From Elephas maximus indicus (Eukaryota; Chordata; Mammalia; Proboscidea; Elephantidae): a stretch of 64,000 bases of DNA. The position numbers and the translations under genes were made by a program. The notes beneath the pieces were generated by a model, which made no database searches, had not been told where the DNA came from, and was given only the letters and a program-made list of their open reading frames with translations. The DNA is taken from contig NC_064831.1 of the NCBI RefSeq assembly GCF_024166365.1, positions 30,866,768 through 30,930,767 on the forward strand, written 5' to 3'. Positions 10,346-21,882 of the stretch are shown piece by piece. Numbering within the stretch: the stretch's first letter is position 1; each line of letters opens with the position of its first letter.

Positions 10346-10826
10346 TTTCCGAGCCATCTGAAAATAAGTTGCAGGCATTATGGTGCTCCATCTCAAAATA
10401 TTTAAGCATGTATCTCCAAAGAACAAGAAAATTTTCTACATAACCACAATAATATTTTCACACACAAGAAATTTAAAAATCGATACAACTAAGTGATCTC
10501 ATATAAAGTCCTTACTCAATTTTTTCTAATTGTCTCGAGTACTCTTTACAGGATTTTTGCTGGGGTTTTTTCCTGCCCCAGGATTCAACCAAGGATCACA
10601 CGTTTCATTTGATTACATGTCTCTTCTTTCTTCTTTAATCTAGAGCAAGCCTGTAGGTTTTTTTTTCCCCTTCATGACACTGGCGTTTTCTAAGAGTTCA
10701 AGCCAATTGTTTTATTGAATGTCCCATAATCTGGATTTGCTGTTTATATCCCCAATGATTAAATTCAGATTAAACATTTTGGCAAGAATATTACACAGGT
10801 GATATTGTACACTTCCCATCTCATAT

Positions 10827-11036
10827 TAAAAAAAAAAATTCGTTGATGTCGATTCATGGTGACACATGTGTTACAGAGTAGAACTGCTCCATAAGGTCTT
10901 CTTGGCTATAATTGTTACAGAGCAGATTGCCAGGCCTTTCTTCTGTGGCACCTCTGGGTTTGAACTGCCAACCGAACAAGCCGCCAACCTTTCAATTAGT
11001 AGCCAACAGCAAACCATTTGTGCCTCCCAGGGACCT
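10827..11036 (-). mobile_element. AfroSINE, long subtype
   Basis: The A tract at the left is followed by 'gatgtcgattcatggtgac' and the 'gcagattgccaggcctttc' block. A short internal duplication 'gaactgccaaccgaacaa'/'gccgccaacctttc' is near the tRNA-like end. Confidence 0.85.
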
Positions 11037-11041
11037 CACAT

Positions 11042-11405
11042 CATGCTTGTTGTTGTTGTTAGGTGTTGTCAAGTCAATTCTGACTCACAGCGACCCATGT
11101 ACAACAGAACAAAACCCTGCCTGGTCGTGTGCCATCCTCACAATCATTGTTATGTTTGAGCCAATTGTTGCAGCCACTTCATCGATCCATCTCTTTGAAA
11201 GTCTTCTTCTTTTTCCCTGACTACCAGGTCCTCCTTCCTAGTCTGACTTAGTCTGGAAGCTCTGCTGAAACCTGTTCACCATGGGTGACCCTGCTGGTAT
11301 TTGAAATATCATTGGCATAGCTTCCAGCATCACAGCAACCTGCAAGCCACCACAGTGCAACAAACTGACAGATGAACAGTGGCTCATCATACTAGGAAGT
11401 CCTTA
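11042..11405 (-). mobile_element. RTE-derived composite SINE
   Basis: The left end 'gttgttgttgttaggtg' is the RTE/AfroSINE 3' tail. The right part ('tagtctggaagctctgctg', 'cttccagcatcacagcaac') is the reverse of the body seen in the tRNA-Gly-headed SINE. No tRNA head is retained. It abuts the AfroSINE on its left. Confidence 0.7.
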
Positions 11406-11946
11406 ATGTCGATTCCTCCCATTATTGACGATGATAAGCTTGATTACTTGGCTTAGGTGGTGTCAACCAGATTTTGCCGATGTAAAGAAATGACTTTCCC
11501 ATTGTAATTACTAACTAATCTGTGGGATGATACTTGAAACCATGTGAATATTCCGTTCTTCAACCGTCTTTCACATGGTTTGGCATCCATTGTTGATCCT
11601 TAGCAGAATCAATTGATGTCTGCAAATGGGGATATTCTTTTACATATCACTTCTACATTGATCAGCTGGTATTCTTTCGTACTCTCCTATAAATTTTTCT
11701 CAAACCTTTGACATTTGCTATTGTTTATCTGCTTGTGAACACCAACAAACAAAGCAAATAAATATGGAGCATATCACTATTACTGGAAACACCAGGAAAT
11801 GGACAAAGAGCTTTTTTTTCAGGTAAATATTTGTGCTTATGAATATAGTCACATTTTGTTTAGAAGTATTTTTCTGAATTTGTACAATGCAACTGTTGGG
11901 GAGATATCCTTTTAAATATTCTGTTTATTCACATCTACAGCTACAG

Positions 11947-12104
11947 AGGAGCCCTGGTGGCACAGTGACTAATAGCTTAGCTGCTTACCAAAAGGTGGGC
12001 AGTTCAAATCCACCAGCTGCTCCTTGGGAACCCTATGGGGCAGTTCTACTCTGTCATTTAGGGTTGCTACAAGTCAGAATCGACTTGACGGAACTTTTTT
12101 TTTT
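11947..12104 (+). mobile_element. AfroSINE
   Basis: Short subtype from 'ggagccctggtggcacag' to 'gaatcgacttgacgg', followed by a T tract instead of the common GGTTTGG end. Confidence 0.92.
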
Positions 12105-12278
12105 AATTCATCACAATAGACCAAGCAAACTTACACTTACATATCCAGGGATTAGGACTTGTTATCTTCAGGTCCACCAGTCAGCCCACTACAGAAGCAC
12201 TCTGTACTTCAGTTTATGTAAATGGTGGCGATAATAAGAGCGCCCATCTCCCTGTGTAACTGCTAAGGAAGTGTCACA

Positions 12279-12470
12279 GGCAGGGCTGGCTTCCAGGGTG
12301 CATGACTGTGCAGTCACACAGGGTCCCACACTTGGAAAGGCCCTGTGTTTGGTTCAATGCTCAGCTGTCGCCATCTTGAAATTCTGAACAATTTTGGGTA
12401 AGGGACCCTGCATTTTCATTTTGCGGTAGGTCCTGAAAGTTATGCTGACAGTTCTGATCACAGGGCACAG
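12279..12470 (+). mobile_element. Old DNA-transposon-like repeat
   Basis: 'cagggctggcttccaggg' at the left, 'cccacacttggaaaggccc' and 'ccatcttgaaattct' in the centre resemble a known medium-reiterated element with GGGCTGGC ends. The family is not named. Confidence 0.4.
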
Positions 12471-12619
12471 GGATTTTAATAGTTAAGAAACACATTTTTA
12501 TAACAACAGCTGCTTATGGAAAACCCCCAAAATATTTTGAACTTAATAAAAACAGGAGAATGTGACCTACCCATACTACTTTGAACCTGGAATTTTGTGG
12601 GGATTATGTTGTCAGAAGA

Positions 12620-12822
12620 ATCCCAGGGCCGTATAAATGGTTGCCATGTTTTGCTGTTAGCCAAAAGGTTTGGGGTTCGAGTCATCCAGAGGTGCCACAG
12701 AAGAAAGGCCTGGCTACCTACATCTTAGAAATCAGCTGTTGAAAACCCTATGAAGCACAGTTCTATCTGACACACAATGGTCAACATGAGTCAGAATGGA
12801 CTTACCAGCAACTGGCGCTGGT
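12620..12822 (+). mobile_element. AfroSINE, long subtype, diverged
   Basis: The head is eroded. 'gttagccaaaaggtttgggg', the 'gaagaaaggcctggctacc' block and 'gagtcagaatggacttacc' are in order. Confidence 0.85.
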
Positions 12823-12982
12823 AAGGATGTTGTCGGAGTGCGCCAAGTTTGTACGATACCACTTAAGAGCTGCCCTTCCAGCATCTTCAGCTGCTTCAGG
12901 TTAGGATGCTGTTCTGAACAAATTCCCAGGCAATGCTAATACTGCTGGTTAGGGACCAATTCTGACAACCACTGGTAGAGCC

Positions 12983-13080
12983 AAGTCAAACCAAGCCAAA
13001 CCCATTGCCATCAATTCTGATTCAGAGAGACGCTATTGGACAGGGTAGAACTGCCCCACAGGGTTTCCAAGGTTGAAATC
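12983..13080 (-). mobile_element. AfroSINE, 5' part missing
   Basis: Only the tail half remains, ending abruptly in a T tract where the adjacent antisense L1 begins. The missing half is not found on the far side of the L1, suggesting loss at or after insertion. Confidence 0.85.
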
Positions 13081-14497
13081 TTTTTTTTTTAATTTTATTG
13101 CACATTAAGTGAAAGTTTACAGCACAAATTAAGTTCTCGTTCAAAAATGTATACCAAAATATTTTGTGACGTATGTTGCCATTTCCGCAACGTGTCATCA
13201 CTCTCCCCCTTTCCCTTTGTGTTCTCTGTGTCCATTCATCCTGTTTTCCTGTCCCTTCCTGCCTTCTTATCTTTGCTTTAGGGCAGGTATTGCCCATTTG
13301 GTCTCGTACACTGACTGAACTAAGAAGCACATTTCTCCTGTGGGTTATTGTTTGTTTTATAGGTCTGTCTAAACTTTGGCTGAAAGGTGGACTTTGGGAG
13401 TGGCTTCGGTTCTGAGTTAACAGGATGTCCAGGGGCCAAAGTCTCTGTCAGACCAGTAAGTCTGGTCTTCTTTTTGTGAGTGTGTGAATTTGAATTCTGT
13501 TCTACACTTTTCTCCTGCTCTGTCTGGGACGCTCTGTTGTGATCCCTGTCAGAATGGTTGGTAGTAGTAGCCAGAGTGGTTGGTAGTAGTTCTTCTGGGC
13601 TCAGGCTGGTGGAGGTTGTGGTTCATGTGGTCAGTTAGTCCTTTGGACTAATATTTTCCGTGTGTCTTTCACTTATTTCATTCTCCTTTGCTCTGGATGG
13701 AATAAGACCAGTAGATGTATCTTACATGGGTGCTTGCAAGCTCTTAAGACCCCAGATGCTACTCACCAAAGTAGAATGTAGAACATTTTGTTCATAAACT
13801 GTGTTATGCCAGTTGACCTAGCGGTCCCTGAGACCCTGATCCCTAGCCCTCAGCCCCAGTAACTAGGTCCCTCAAGGTATTTGCATGTGTCTAGCAAGCT
13901 TCTCTGACTTTGCCTTGGTCAAGCTGTGCTGACGTCCCCTATGTTATGTGTTGTCTTCCCCTTCACCAATGTTGACACTTGCCTACTATCTAGTTACTGG
14001 TTTCCTGTCTCAACCCCTCCTCTCCCTCATAACCATCAAAGATTGTTTTTTTCTGTGTGTAAATTTTTTCTTGGGTTTTTATTATAGTGGCCTTATACAA
14101 TATTTGCCTTTTTGTGATTGACTTATTTCACTCAGCATAATGCCCTCCAGATTCATCCATGTCATGAGATGTTTCACAAACTCATCATTGTTCTTTAATG
14201 TTTCGTAATATTCACTGTGTGTATGTACCATAATTTATCCATTCGTCTGTTGTTGGGCACTTAGGTTGTTTCCATGTTTTTGCTATTGTGACTAATGCTG
14301 CAGTGAATATGGGTGTGCATGTGTCTATTCATGTGACGGCTCTTACTTCTCTAAGATACATTCCTAGGAGTGGGATTGCTGGACTGTATGGTATTTCTAT
14401 TTCCAGCTTTTTAAGGGAGTGTTATATCATTTTCCACAGTGGATATAGCTTTTTACATTCACATCAGCAGTGCATAAGAGTTCCAATCTCCCCGCAG
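13081..14497 (-). mobile_element. L1 LINE, 5'-truncated, minus strand
   Basis: On the minus strand it carries the ORF2 C-terminal end (a WKTIWRF-like region is degraded) followed by the 3' UTR, ending 'gtaaactttcacttaatgtg' at the T tract. It is truncated inside ORF2 at 14497, where it meets a small hAT-like element. Confidence 0.85.
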
Positions 14498-14640
14498 TCG
14501 TTCTCAAAATTTATTATACATAAGAATCACCTGGGGATCTTGTTAAACTGTAGATTCTGATTCAGTATATCTGGGGTGGAAATGCAAATTCTCAGCAGAG
14601 GTTCAAACCAGAACGAACCATTCTGGAGTCCTGCACACAA
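14498..14640. mobile_element. Small hAT-like element with MER20-like core (copy A)
   Basis: The core 'acataagaatcacctggg' and 'gattctgattcagtatatct' is shared with copy B at 35.2 kb. The right end 'ggttcaaaccagaacgaacc' is the inverse of copy B's left end. Confidence 0.6.
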
Positions 14641-14829
14641 CACTCACCCATCTCAGTACAACGCAGGTCCAAGGATTGAATACGGCTCTGCCAAAATCAG
14701 CTTCTTGTGTCATTTGTCACATAAACAAGTACAGATAATTTTGCTTTGCATTATTCGCTGACAAATGATGTATGCTTTAAAAAGTCTTAGTGATTCTAAG
14801 TCCAACTACAAATGCAAAGGAAAAATAGA

Positions 14830-16295
14830 GGTCAGAGGAATATTAAACTATACCACAGGGATGCAACCAGCAAAACCCAGATGGGGAAACTCTCAAGACA
14901 CACAACTGATTCCTTCAACAAATAAATTGGAAGACTCGAAAAAAGAAAAAGTGAAAGATTTACGGACCAAAGAGTTTTAAAGGACACATCAACCAACAAC
15001 AATGTGTGGATCTCATTTGGATCCTGGTTTAAAAGAAATGCCGTACGATATACAAGTATGAGACAATTGGAAATTTGAACATTTACTGAATATTCGCTCT
15101 TAATGAATTATTGTTAACTGCTTTAGCTGTGATCATTGTATTATGATTATTTTTAAAAATCCTTATCTTTTAGAAACACATTCAGAATATTTGGGGATGC
15201 CATGATATGATGTTGGAGAGGGGCATCCATGACATAGCAGGTATTGGGACTAGGAGATTGATACATGAGGGTTCATTACACTATTTTGCCTACTTTAGTG
15301 TACGATCAAATTCATCGTAATAAAGTTTTGAACCTATTGGCTACATAGTAGATTATAACCCAAAGTATAAAATAAATACCCATGAGTTCACACTGATGTA
15401 AATAAATGATTGAATAAATCAATAAATGGAGGAGAAGAGAGAACTCTCTCATTCAGAATTCCAGATAATTCGTGTAGATACTCCATCCTCAGAGAATAAC
15501 TCCCCACTCCTTACGTGTGGGCTGGGCATAGTGACTTCCTCCCAAAGAGCACAGTGTGGAGGGGGGAAAAGAGAGTCACATTGCAGTGGAGAAACCTGAC
15601 CAACACTACCTCAGCTAGATGATCAAGGTCAACATCAGCAGTGATGTCATGTTGATAGTATGTATCCTAGATAAAACATGAAAAGGATGGCCTTCCTCCC
15701 CAAAACACGTAACCCCAGTCTAGTCGTGAGAAAAACATCAGACAAGCCCACTTGAGGGGTGTTCTACAAAATACCTGACCAGTACTTCTTCAAAACTACC
15801 CAGATCACTGAAACTAAGGAAAGTCTGAGGACTGTCACAACAAAGAGGAGCCTAAGGAGACATGATGAGTAAATGTAATGTGGTGCCCTGGATCCTGGAA
15901 AAGATAAAGGACATCAGACAAAAACTGAGGAACTCTGAATAAAGTATGGACTTAAGTTAATAATGGAGCCCTGGTGGCACAGTGATTAAGAGCTTGACTA
16001 CTAACCAAAAGGTCCACAGTTTGAATCTACCAGCTGTTCCTTGGAAACCCTATGGGGCAGTTCTACTCTGTCCTATAGGGTCACTATGAGTAGGAATTGA
16101 CGGCAATGGGTTTGGTTTTGATTGAGTTAAAAATAACGAGCCAATGCTGGTTCATTAATTATGAGAAACACACCACACTGATGTAATATGTTAATCATAG
16201 GGGAAACTAGGTGTGGGGTATATGAGAACCCTGTACTACCTTCACAATAATTCTGTAAATCTAAAACTCTTCTAAAATTTTAAAAAGATTATCAT
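14830..16295 (+). mobile_element. Ancient L1ME-type 3' UTR
   Basis: The ordered blocks 'ttggaagactcgaaaaaag', 'atctcatttggatcctgg', 'gagacaattggaaatttga' and, after the SINE, 'tcataggggaaactagg' and 'ctgtaaatctaaaactctt' fit a eutherian L1M 3' UTR. It is interrupted by an AfroSINE. Confidence 0.65.
15964..16122 (+). mobile_element. AfroSINE
   Basis: Complete short subtype, 'ggagccctggtggcacagtg' to 'ggcaatgggtttggttttg', inserted in the old L1 3' UTR. A possible short duplication (AGTTAA) flanks it. Confidence 0.92.
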
Positions 16296-16998
16296 AAAAA
16301 CTATTGGTTAATGGGTATAGATGACATTCTGAGGATCTCAGGACTTCTTACTTTTACTTCTATTCTTTCCCTCCAAGCAATCCCTCACTGCTTACATAAA
16401 GACAGCTTTAAGTATGTTTGTATGAGAAAGACTGGTAAATGGAAGAAGCTGAAAGTGGCTGAAGCAACCTCTCCTTCTAAGTCTGAAGGAACAGGGAGCT
16501 GCTAACTCCACATACACAGTTTCTACCTCAGGGTTGCAGAGACACTGAAGAATTGGCAGGCCCGCATCTCCTGGCCAGGAAAGGTAGGGAGGACACTGTT
16601 ACATCAACACAATAAAGTTCCCTAAGAATACAAGTACTGCAACTGGTTGGGCCTAGTCCCTCCTGTCCTACCTCAGGAGAAGCTCCTTTCATTTGTACCT
16701 GTGTCATTGCAAGTTCTCTGGGCGGACCCTCTTGAAAGACCTTGGTTGTACTTTAAATAGAAAAAAACAAATGAGAGTAAGGTTAGGGCATGAAGATAAA
16801 TTATGCAGAGGAAACATTTTTCTTTACTTTTCCTCAGAATGGGGAGAGAGAAGTATTGGAAGAAGAGGGAATTCACAGGCTCTTTAAAAAAAAAAAAAAT
16901 TTTTTTTTTTTTTTTTTCGTAACTAACCAGCAGCTCCATCTGCTTCAGTTGAATTCTTGCTCAGGCATTATGAGGTATGTCATTCATTTCCCACCTGG
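16296..16998. other. Unassigned sequence with A/T tract
   Basis: No gene is seen. An uninterrupted A tract directly followed by a T tract (about 16886-16918) could be joined tails of two eroded retroposons in opposite orientation, but neither body is recognisable. Confidence 0.45.
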
Positions 16999-17122
16999 TA
17001 ATGTTTGCCTAGAAAAATACTCTAAGCTAGCAGTACGTGGCTCTTGTGCACTTGAGTGATCTTTTTTTAATGTTTGCCTAGAAAAATACTAGCAGTACGT
17101 GGCTCTTGTGCACTTGAGTGAT
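16999..17122 (+). repeat. Local tandem duplication
   Basis: A 62-base unit (16999-17060) is repeated at 17068-17122 with a 7-base deletion and otherwise near identity. The copies are joined by a T tract. It overlaps no named repeat. Confidence 0.9.
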
Positions 17123-17662
17123 GTTTTCTTTCTTCCAGCGATTGCTGAGAAAATGCAGCTCAGTATCTTGAGCCTTCCTGTCACTCAGCAAGAACCCCTG
17201 ATGGGGCTTGGCAAACAGCCCTTTTGTGTTAGGATCACAGCCAGGGAGAGGGTGGTCCCCTGGGTGGGGTTGTTCCCAGAGAGACATGGATTAGTGAACT
17301 TTTATAAAAGCAATTATCCTTTTAAAAAAAAAAAAAAACCTAAATGTTGAAGTCCTTGGGCCAATTTTCTAATGTCTTTGGAAGCTCCAGGTGTTTGTTT
17401 TTTCTAACCACATTCTTTGGGGAAGCCTGAAGAGAAAAAGAAAGTGGCCCAAGTGCACACAGATGGTAAAGCCACAGCTTCCGTCAGCAGCAGGAAAATA
17501 TCATTTTGACTAAAGCAGGCAACCTCTGAGACAGGAATTCAAGCCTCAGGGGAATGCCAGCAATGAAAGCTTCTGAGTGGGACTGGTAGGCTGATCCCAG
17601 GAGACACACAAAATGGCACTGAGTTCAACCTTCCCCCAAGGGGGACTTTTTTTTAATGGCTG
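17123..17662. other. No gene or repeat recognised
   Basis: Moderate-GC sequence with a poly(A) at 17324-17338. I see no supported coding exon. Confidence 0.5.
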
Positions 17663-17822
17663 AAAAAAACAAAACCAAACCCAGGGCCGTTGAGTTGATT
17701 CCGACTCATAGAGACCCTATAGGACAGAGTAGAACTGCCCCATAGAGTTTCCAAGGAGCACCTGGCAGATTTGAACTGCTGACCTTTGGTAAGCAGCTGT
17801 AGCACTTAACCACTATGCCATA
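17663..17822 (-). mobile_element. AfroSINE
   Basis: Short subtype. The tRNA-like end is worn ('aaccactatgccataatgcc'). Confidence 0.92.
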
Positions 17823-18542
17823 ATGCCTGAGCAAGCAATCAAGTCATTGAATATGTTGTCATGATCTTCTGCAATCTCCCTCACTTGATTGGAAAGTCAT
17901 TAAATGACTTTGTTTGGAAAGAGCTGAAATATAAGTGAATATTTATCTTTTCTTGGGGTAGGGAAAGTCTAAGCACGGCATTAAAGATAGAACATAAAGG
18001 AAAAGATCAATAAAATTGAAAAATGTCTGCATATAAAAAACACTACTGACAATATTGAGAGGCAAATGACAACCTTGAATTATGTTTCCAACGTACATAG
18101 CAGACAAAAGATTTTAAGCTCATAAATGAAAGAGAATACTCTAAGAGAAGAATATGAGCAAATGAGTTGACTCTATATAAAAGAAAAAGAATGCAAATAG
18201 CCAATAATGATATGAAAATATTCTTCTAGACTAGTAAACAAGGAAATATGCACATTAAAACAATCAGAAGGAACCATTTTCACTAATCAAATTGCAAAGA
18301 AAAAAAAGCATTGGCAAGAAAAACTACGTACTAAATGTAATTTGGTATGTTTCTGGAATTTGGCAATATATATCAAATGTCTTAAAAGTACATTTTCCCT
18401 TTGGCCTAGGACTTATTATAAGAAAACATAAAAGTGTGTATTCAAGGATGTTCAGTTCAGTATTGTTTATGATAGCAAAAAGATACAATCAGTTTACATA
18501 TCCAAGAACGGGTAGTAGATTAGATGAATTATATTACAGTTT

Positions 18543-18770
18543 GGCCTGTGGTTAAGGGCCTGAGCACTGAAACTGGGTTCGAATTCTGACTACCCGCTGA
18601 AGAGCTGCGTGGCTTCTCTGTGCTTCAGTTTCCTCATTGGTGAGATAAGGATCACTAAATTGCCTTTTTTCACTGAGTTACTGTGAGAATTAAGTGAGTT
18701 ACTCTGTATAAAGTGCCTCGTGTATTGTAAGCTCTGTGTAAGTACTAAAAAAAAATTATTATTAGTCTTT
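18543..18770 (+). mobile_element. MIR SINE
   Basis: 'tgtggttaagggcctgagc', 'cttcagtttcctcattgg' and 'gagaattaagtgagttac' are in MIR order, almost full length. It separates two L1M segments. Confidence 0.85.
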
Positions 18771-18916
18771 CTATGGAATCAATGTGGCCATTAAATACGT
18801 TGCAAAAGAACATCTAAAACCATGTAGAAATGGACACAATATATTATCAAGTGGAAGAAAGCAGGTAATGAAACAGTATGCATTGTACTGACAACAATTC
18901 TGTAAATGCATATTAT

Positions 18917-19090
18917 TAAAAAAAAAAAACAAAACCCAAACCCTTGCCATTGAGTTGATTTGGACTCATGGCGACCCTGCAGGACAGAGTAGAACAGCCC
19001 CACAGGGTTTCCAAGGAGCAACTGGTGGATTCAAACTGCCCATCTTTTGGTTAGCAGCCAAGCTCTTAACCACTGCGCCACCAGGGCTCC
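18917..19090 (-). mobile_element. AfroSINE with 15-bp target duplication
   Basis: GTAAATGCATATTAT occurs exactly at 18902-18916 and 19091-19105. The element is complete and little diverged. Confidence 0.95.
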
Positions 19091-19430
19091 GTAAATGCAT
19101 ATTATAGAGGCATGCGAGAACAGACGGGGAAACAGACCAAATGTTAATAGTGTTTATTTCTGTGTGATAGAGTTTGCCATGACTACATTTCCTCTTACTC
19201 CTTTTCAATACTTGACAAATTTTCCACCCTAACAATATTTTTGCTTTTAATCAGAAATTTTAAAAGTACTAATCGACTCGATGGCACTGGGTTAATCTAT
19301 TGTAAAAGGAGCCCTGGTGGTGCAACAGTTAATTGTTCAACCACTACCTGAAAGGTTGGTGGTTGGAAGCCACTCTGTGGCTCCGTGGGAGAAAAACCTG
19401 GTGAGCTGCTCCTGTAAAGATTACAGCCAA

Positions 19431-19895
19431 GTGTCCAACACAACTAGATGGTGCCTGGCTACAACCACTGCCTGCTCGGACAGGGTTCACAACGCAGGGC
19501 CCCAGACACAGTTGAAGAAAATGTAGAGCAAAATTCTAACTCACAAAAAAAGACCAGGCTCACTGGCCGGACGAGACTGGAGAAACCCCAAGAGTATGGC
19601 CCCGGGATACCCCTTAACTTAGTACTGAAGTTACTCCTGAGATTCACCCTTCAGCCAAAAATTAGACAGGTCCATAAAACAAAACAAGACCAAAAGGGCA
19701 CACCAGCCCGTGGATAAAGATGAGAAGGCAGGAGGCAACAGGAAAGGTGGGAATAGGGAACCCTAGGTGGGGAAAGGGAGAGTGTTGACATGCTGTGGGG
19801 CTGGTAACCAATGTCACAAAACCATATGTGTACTAATTGTTTAATGAGAAGCTAGTTTGTTCTGTAAACCTTTATCTAAAGTACAATAAAAAAAA
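19431..19895 (+). mobile_element. L1 3' UTR insertion in AfroSINE
   Basis: A 465-base 5'-truncated L1 consisting only of 3' UTR, ending 'aaagtacaataaa' plus an A tract. AAAGATTACAGCCAA is duplicated at 19416-19430 and 19896-19910. Confidence 0.92.
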
Positions 19896-19923
19896 AAAGA
19901 TTACAGCCAAAAAAATCCTATGG

Positions 19924-21260
19924 ACAAACTATGGTACATACACACAATGGAATACTATACAACAATAAAGAACAATGATGAATCTGCAAAACATCTCACA
20001 ATAAGGATGAATCTGGAGGGTATTATGCTGAGTGAAATAAGTCAATCACAAAAGGACAAATATTGTATGTGGACCGCTATTATAAAATTTCTTGAAAAGG
20101 TTTACACACAAAAAGAAACAATCATTGATGGTTAGGAGGGAGGAGAGGGGTGGGGATGGAAAAACACTAAACATACAATAGATGAGTTGTAACTTTGGTG
20201 AAGGGTAGGTAAGACAGTACACAATACTGGGGAAGCCAGCACAGCTTGTCCAAGGCAAGGTCATGGAAGCTCCACAGACATATCTAAACTCCCCAAGGGA
20301 CTAAATTACTGGACTGAAGGCTGTGGGGACCATGGTCTTGGGAACATCTAGCTCAACTGACATAACACAGTTTATAAAGAAAATGTTCTACATTCTACTT
20401 TGGTGAGTCGTGTCTGGGGACTTAAAAGCTTGTGAGCAGCCTTCTGAGATACTCCATTGGTCTCACCCTGTCTGGAGCAAGGAAAAATGAAGAAAACCAA
20501 AGACACAAGGGAAAAATTAGTCCAAAGGGCTAATGGGCCACAACTACCATAGGCTCTACCAGACTGAGTCCAGCACAGCTAGATGGTGTCCGGCTACCAC
20601 CACCAACTGCTTTGACAGGGATCAAAATACAGAGTCCTGGACAGAACTGGAGAAAAATGTAGAAAAAAAATTCTAACTCACACACACACAAAAAAAGACC
20701 AGACTTACTGGCCTGACAGAGACTGCAGAAACCCAGAGAGTATGGTCGCTGGACACCCTTTAACTCAGTGCTGAAGTTATTCCTGAGGTTCACCCTTCAG
20801 CCAAAGATTAGACAGGCCCATAAAACAAAATGAGACTAAATGGGCACACCGGCCCGGGGGCAAGGATGAGAAGGCAGGAGGGAACAGGAAAGCTGGTAAT
20901 AGGGAACTCGACATTGAGAAAGGGAGAGTGTTTACATGTCATGGGGTTGACAACCAATGTCACAAACCAAACCCCCCCCCCCAAAAAAAACCCCAAAACC
21001 CAAACCCATTGCTATCTAATCAATTCCGACTCATGGTGATCTTATAGGACAGAGTAGAGCTGCCCCATACAGCTTCCAAGGAGCGGCTGGTGGATTCAAG
21101 CTGGCAACATTTTGGTTAGCAGCCAAGCTCTTAACCACTGAGCCACCAGGACTCCAGTCACAAAACACAAATGTCACAAACAGTATGTGTATTAATTGTT
21201 TAACGAGAAACTAATTTGCTCTGTAAATCTTCATCTAAAGTACAATTTAAAAAAAAAAAG
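19924..21260 (+). mobile_element. Second L1 insertion in the same AfroSINE
   Basis: It contains the last codons of ORF2 (TMEYYTTIKN and NLEGIMLSEISQSQKDKY visible near 19944-20060) and the 3' UTR. The flanking duplication is AAAATCCTATGG (19912-19923) against AAAACCCTATGG (21265-21276). Its 3' UTR is of the same family as the copy just upstream. Confidence 0.92.
20967..21156 (-). mobile_element. AfroSINE inside the second L1
   Basis: An antisense complete copy with a C-rich then A-rich tail. GTCACAAA flanks it at 20959-20966 and 21157-21164, inside L1 3' UTR sequence. Confidence 0.92.
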
Positions 21261-21363
21261 AAAGAAAACCCTATGGGGCAATTCTACTCTGTCACATGGG
21301 ATTGCTCTGAGTCTAAATCAATTGGACAGCACCTAACAACGACAATCGTCTGTTGTAAAATAA

Positions 21364-21440
21364 GAGTCTGTGGGTGGTACAAATGGTTAAACTCTGAATA
21401 CCAGCTGAAGGGTCAGTGGTTTGAAACCACCCCAAGGCTC
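21364..21440 (+). mobile_element. AfroSINE, 5' fragment
   Basis: 'gtctgtgggtggtacaaatg' to 'gtggtttgaaaccacccc' is the tRNA-like head only. The body is missing. Confidence 0.65.
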
Positions 21441-21661
21441 ATGTGGGCTTGGATGTAGGCCTGTTGCATATTGCTCTGATAGACTGTGGTAAAGTGAAGT
21501 GGAACATGCTTCCTGCTTTTCTGTTAAAGTCTTTAATTTCATTGCCTCTTTTGGTTGCTGTCTCTGCCTCTCAGTTTCCCTTTCCTAATGCTGGGCTTCT
21601 CTCTGGTCCTGGAGGAACAGAAGGAGCTGGCGGCACTCTGGGTCTTGAGACAGTCTCAGGC

Positions 21662-21862
21662 TCACCTCTGAGCCCTGTGTAGGGAGGAAGCGGAGGCAGA
21701 GACAGACCGGTGGCTCTGGGGTGGCTGAATCTCTAAGTGCAAAGCAGTGGGAGGCTGAGAAGCCTTGGTAACGGACCTCTGCTGCAGCAGGGCCTGGTAT
21801 TCGATTCGGGTTTCAAATGTTGCCACGATGAATAGCAAAATTATTACGAAGGGAGCTGTCAT
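21662..21862 (-). CDS. Possible 66-codon membrane microprotein ORF (doubtful)
   Basis: An ATG at 21862-21860 opens a 66-codon frame. Residues 3-16 (APFVIILLFIVATF) form a hydrophobic helix, followed by the charged segment ETRIEYQALLQQRS and a Ser/Pro-rich tail. TAGTGGCAG, resembling a splice acceptor, lies just before the start. I do not recognise the protein. It is outside any named repeat, but length and composition are also compatible with chance. Confidence 0.15.
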   Translation of the reverse strand: MTAPFVIILLFIVATFETRIEYQALLQQRSVTKASQPPTALHLEIQPPQSHRSVSASASSLHRAQR

Positions 21863-21882
21863 CCCTGCCACTAGATTTGGCA

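Larger units (their letters stand above)
10080..11720 (-). mobile_element. Ancient L1M 3' UTR, three pieces
   Basis: The pieces 10080-10826 and 11406-11720 read in order against an old L1ME/L1MC-type 3' UTR in antisense ('gcaagaatattacacagg', then 'ttggcttaggtggtgtc'). They are separated by an AfroSINE and an RTE-derived composite. A tetranucleotide repeat has expanded inside the first piece. The subfamily is from memory. Confidence 0.6.
17990..19262 (+). mobile_element. Ancient L1M 3' region, interrupted
   Basis: Sense L1M ORF2 end and 3' UTR: 'aatttggcaatatatatc', 'gtttatgatagcaaaaagat', then after a MIR 'ggccattaaatacgttgc' and 'ttatcaagtggaagaaagc'. It carries an AfroSINE in its distal part. 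The reading frame is destroyed. Confidence 0.7.
19309..21345 (+). mobile_element. AfroSINE split by two L1 insertions
   Basis: The three SINE pieces are 19309-19430, about 19899-19923, and 21265-21345. Joined in order they read as one long-subtype AfroSINE ('gccctggtggtgcaacag' ... 'gattacagcc' ... 'ccctatggggcaattctac' ... 'attggacagcacctaac'). Confidence 0.9.

Noticed and set aside
10148-10443. Two overlapping open frames rich in YLPTYL
   Set aside because: They are translations of the CTAC/CTAT microsatellite.
16886-16918. A-tract and T-tract as a terminator
   Set aside because: Bacterial-type terminators do not apply; it is more simply explained by joined retroposon tails.
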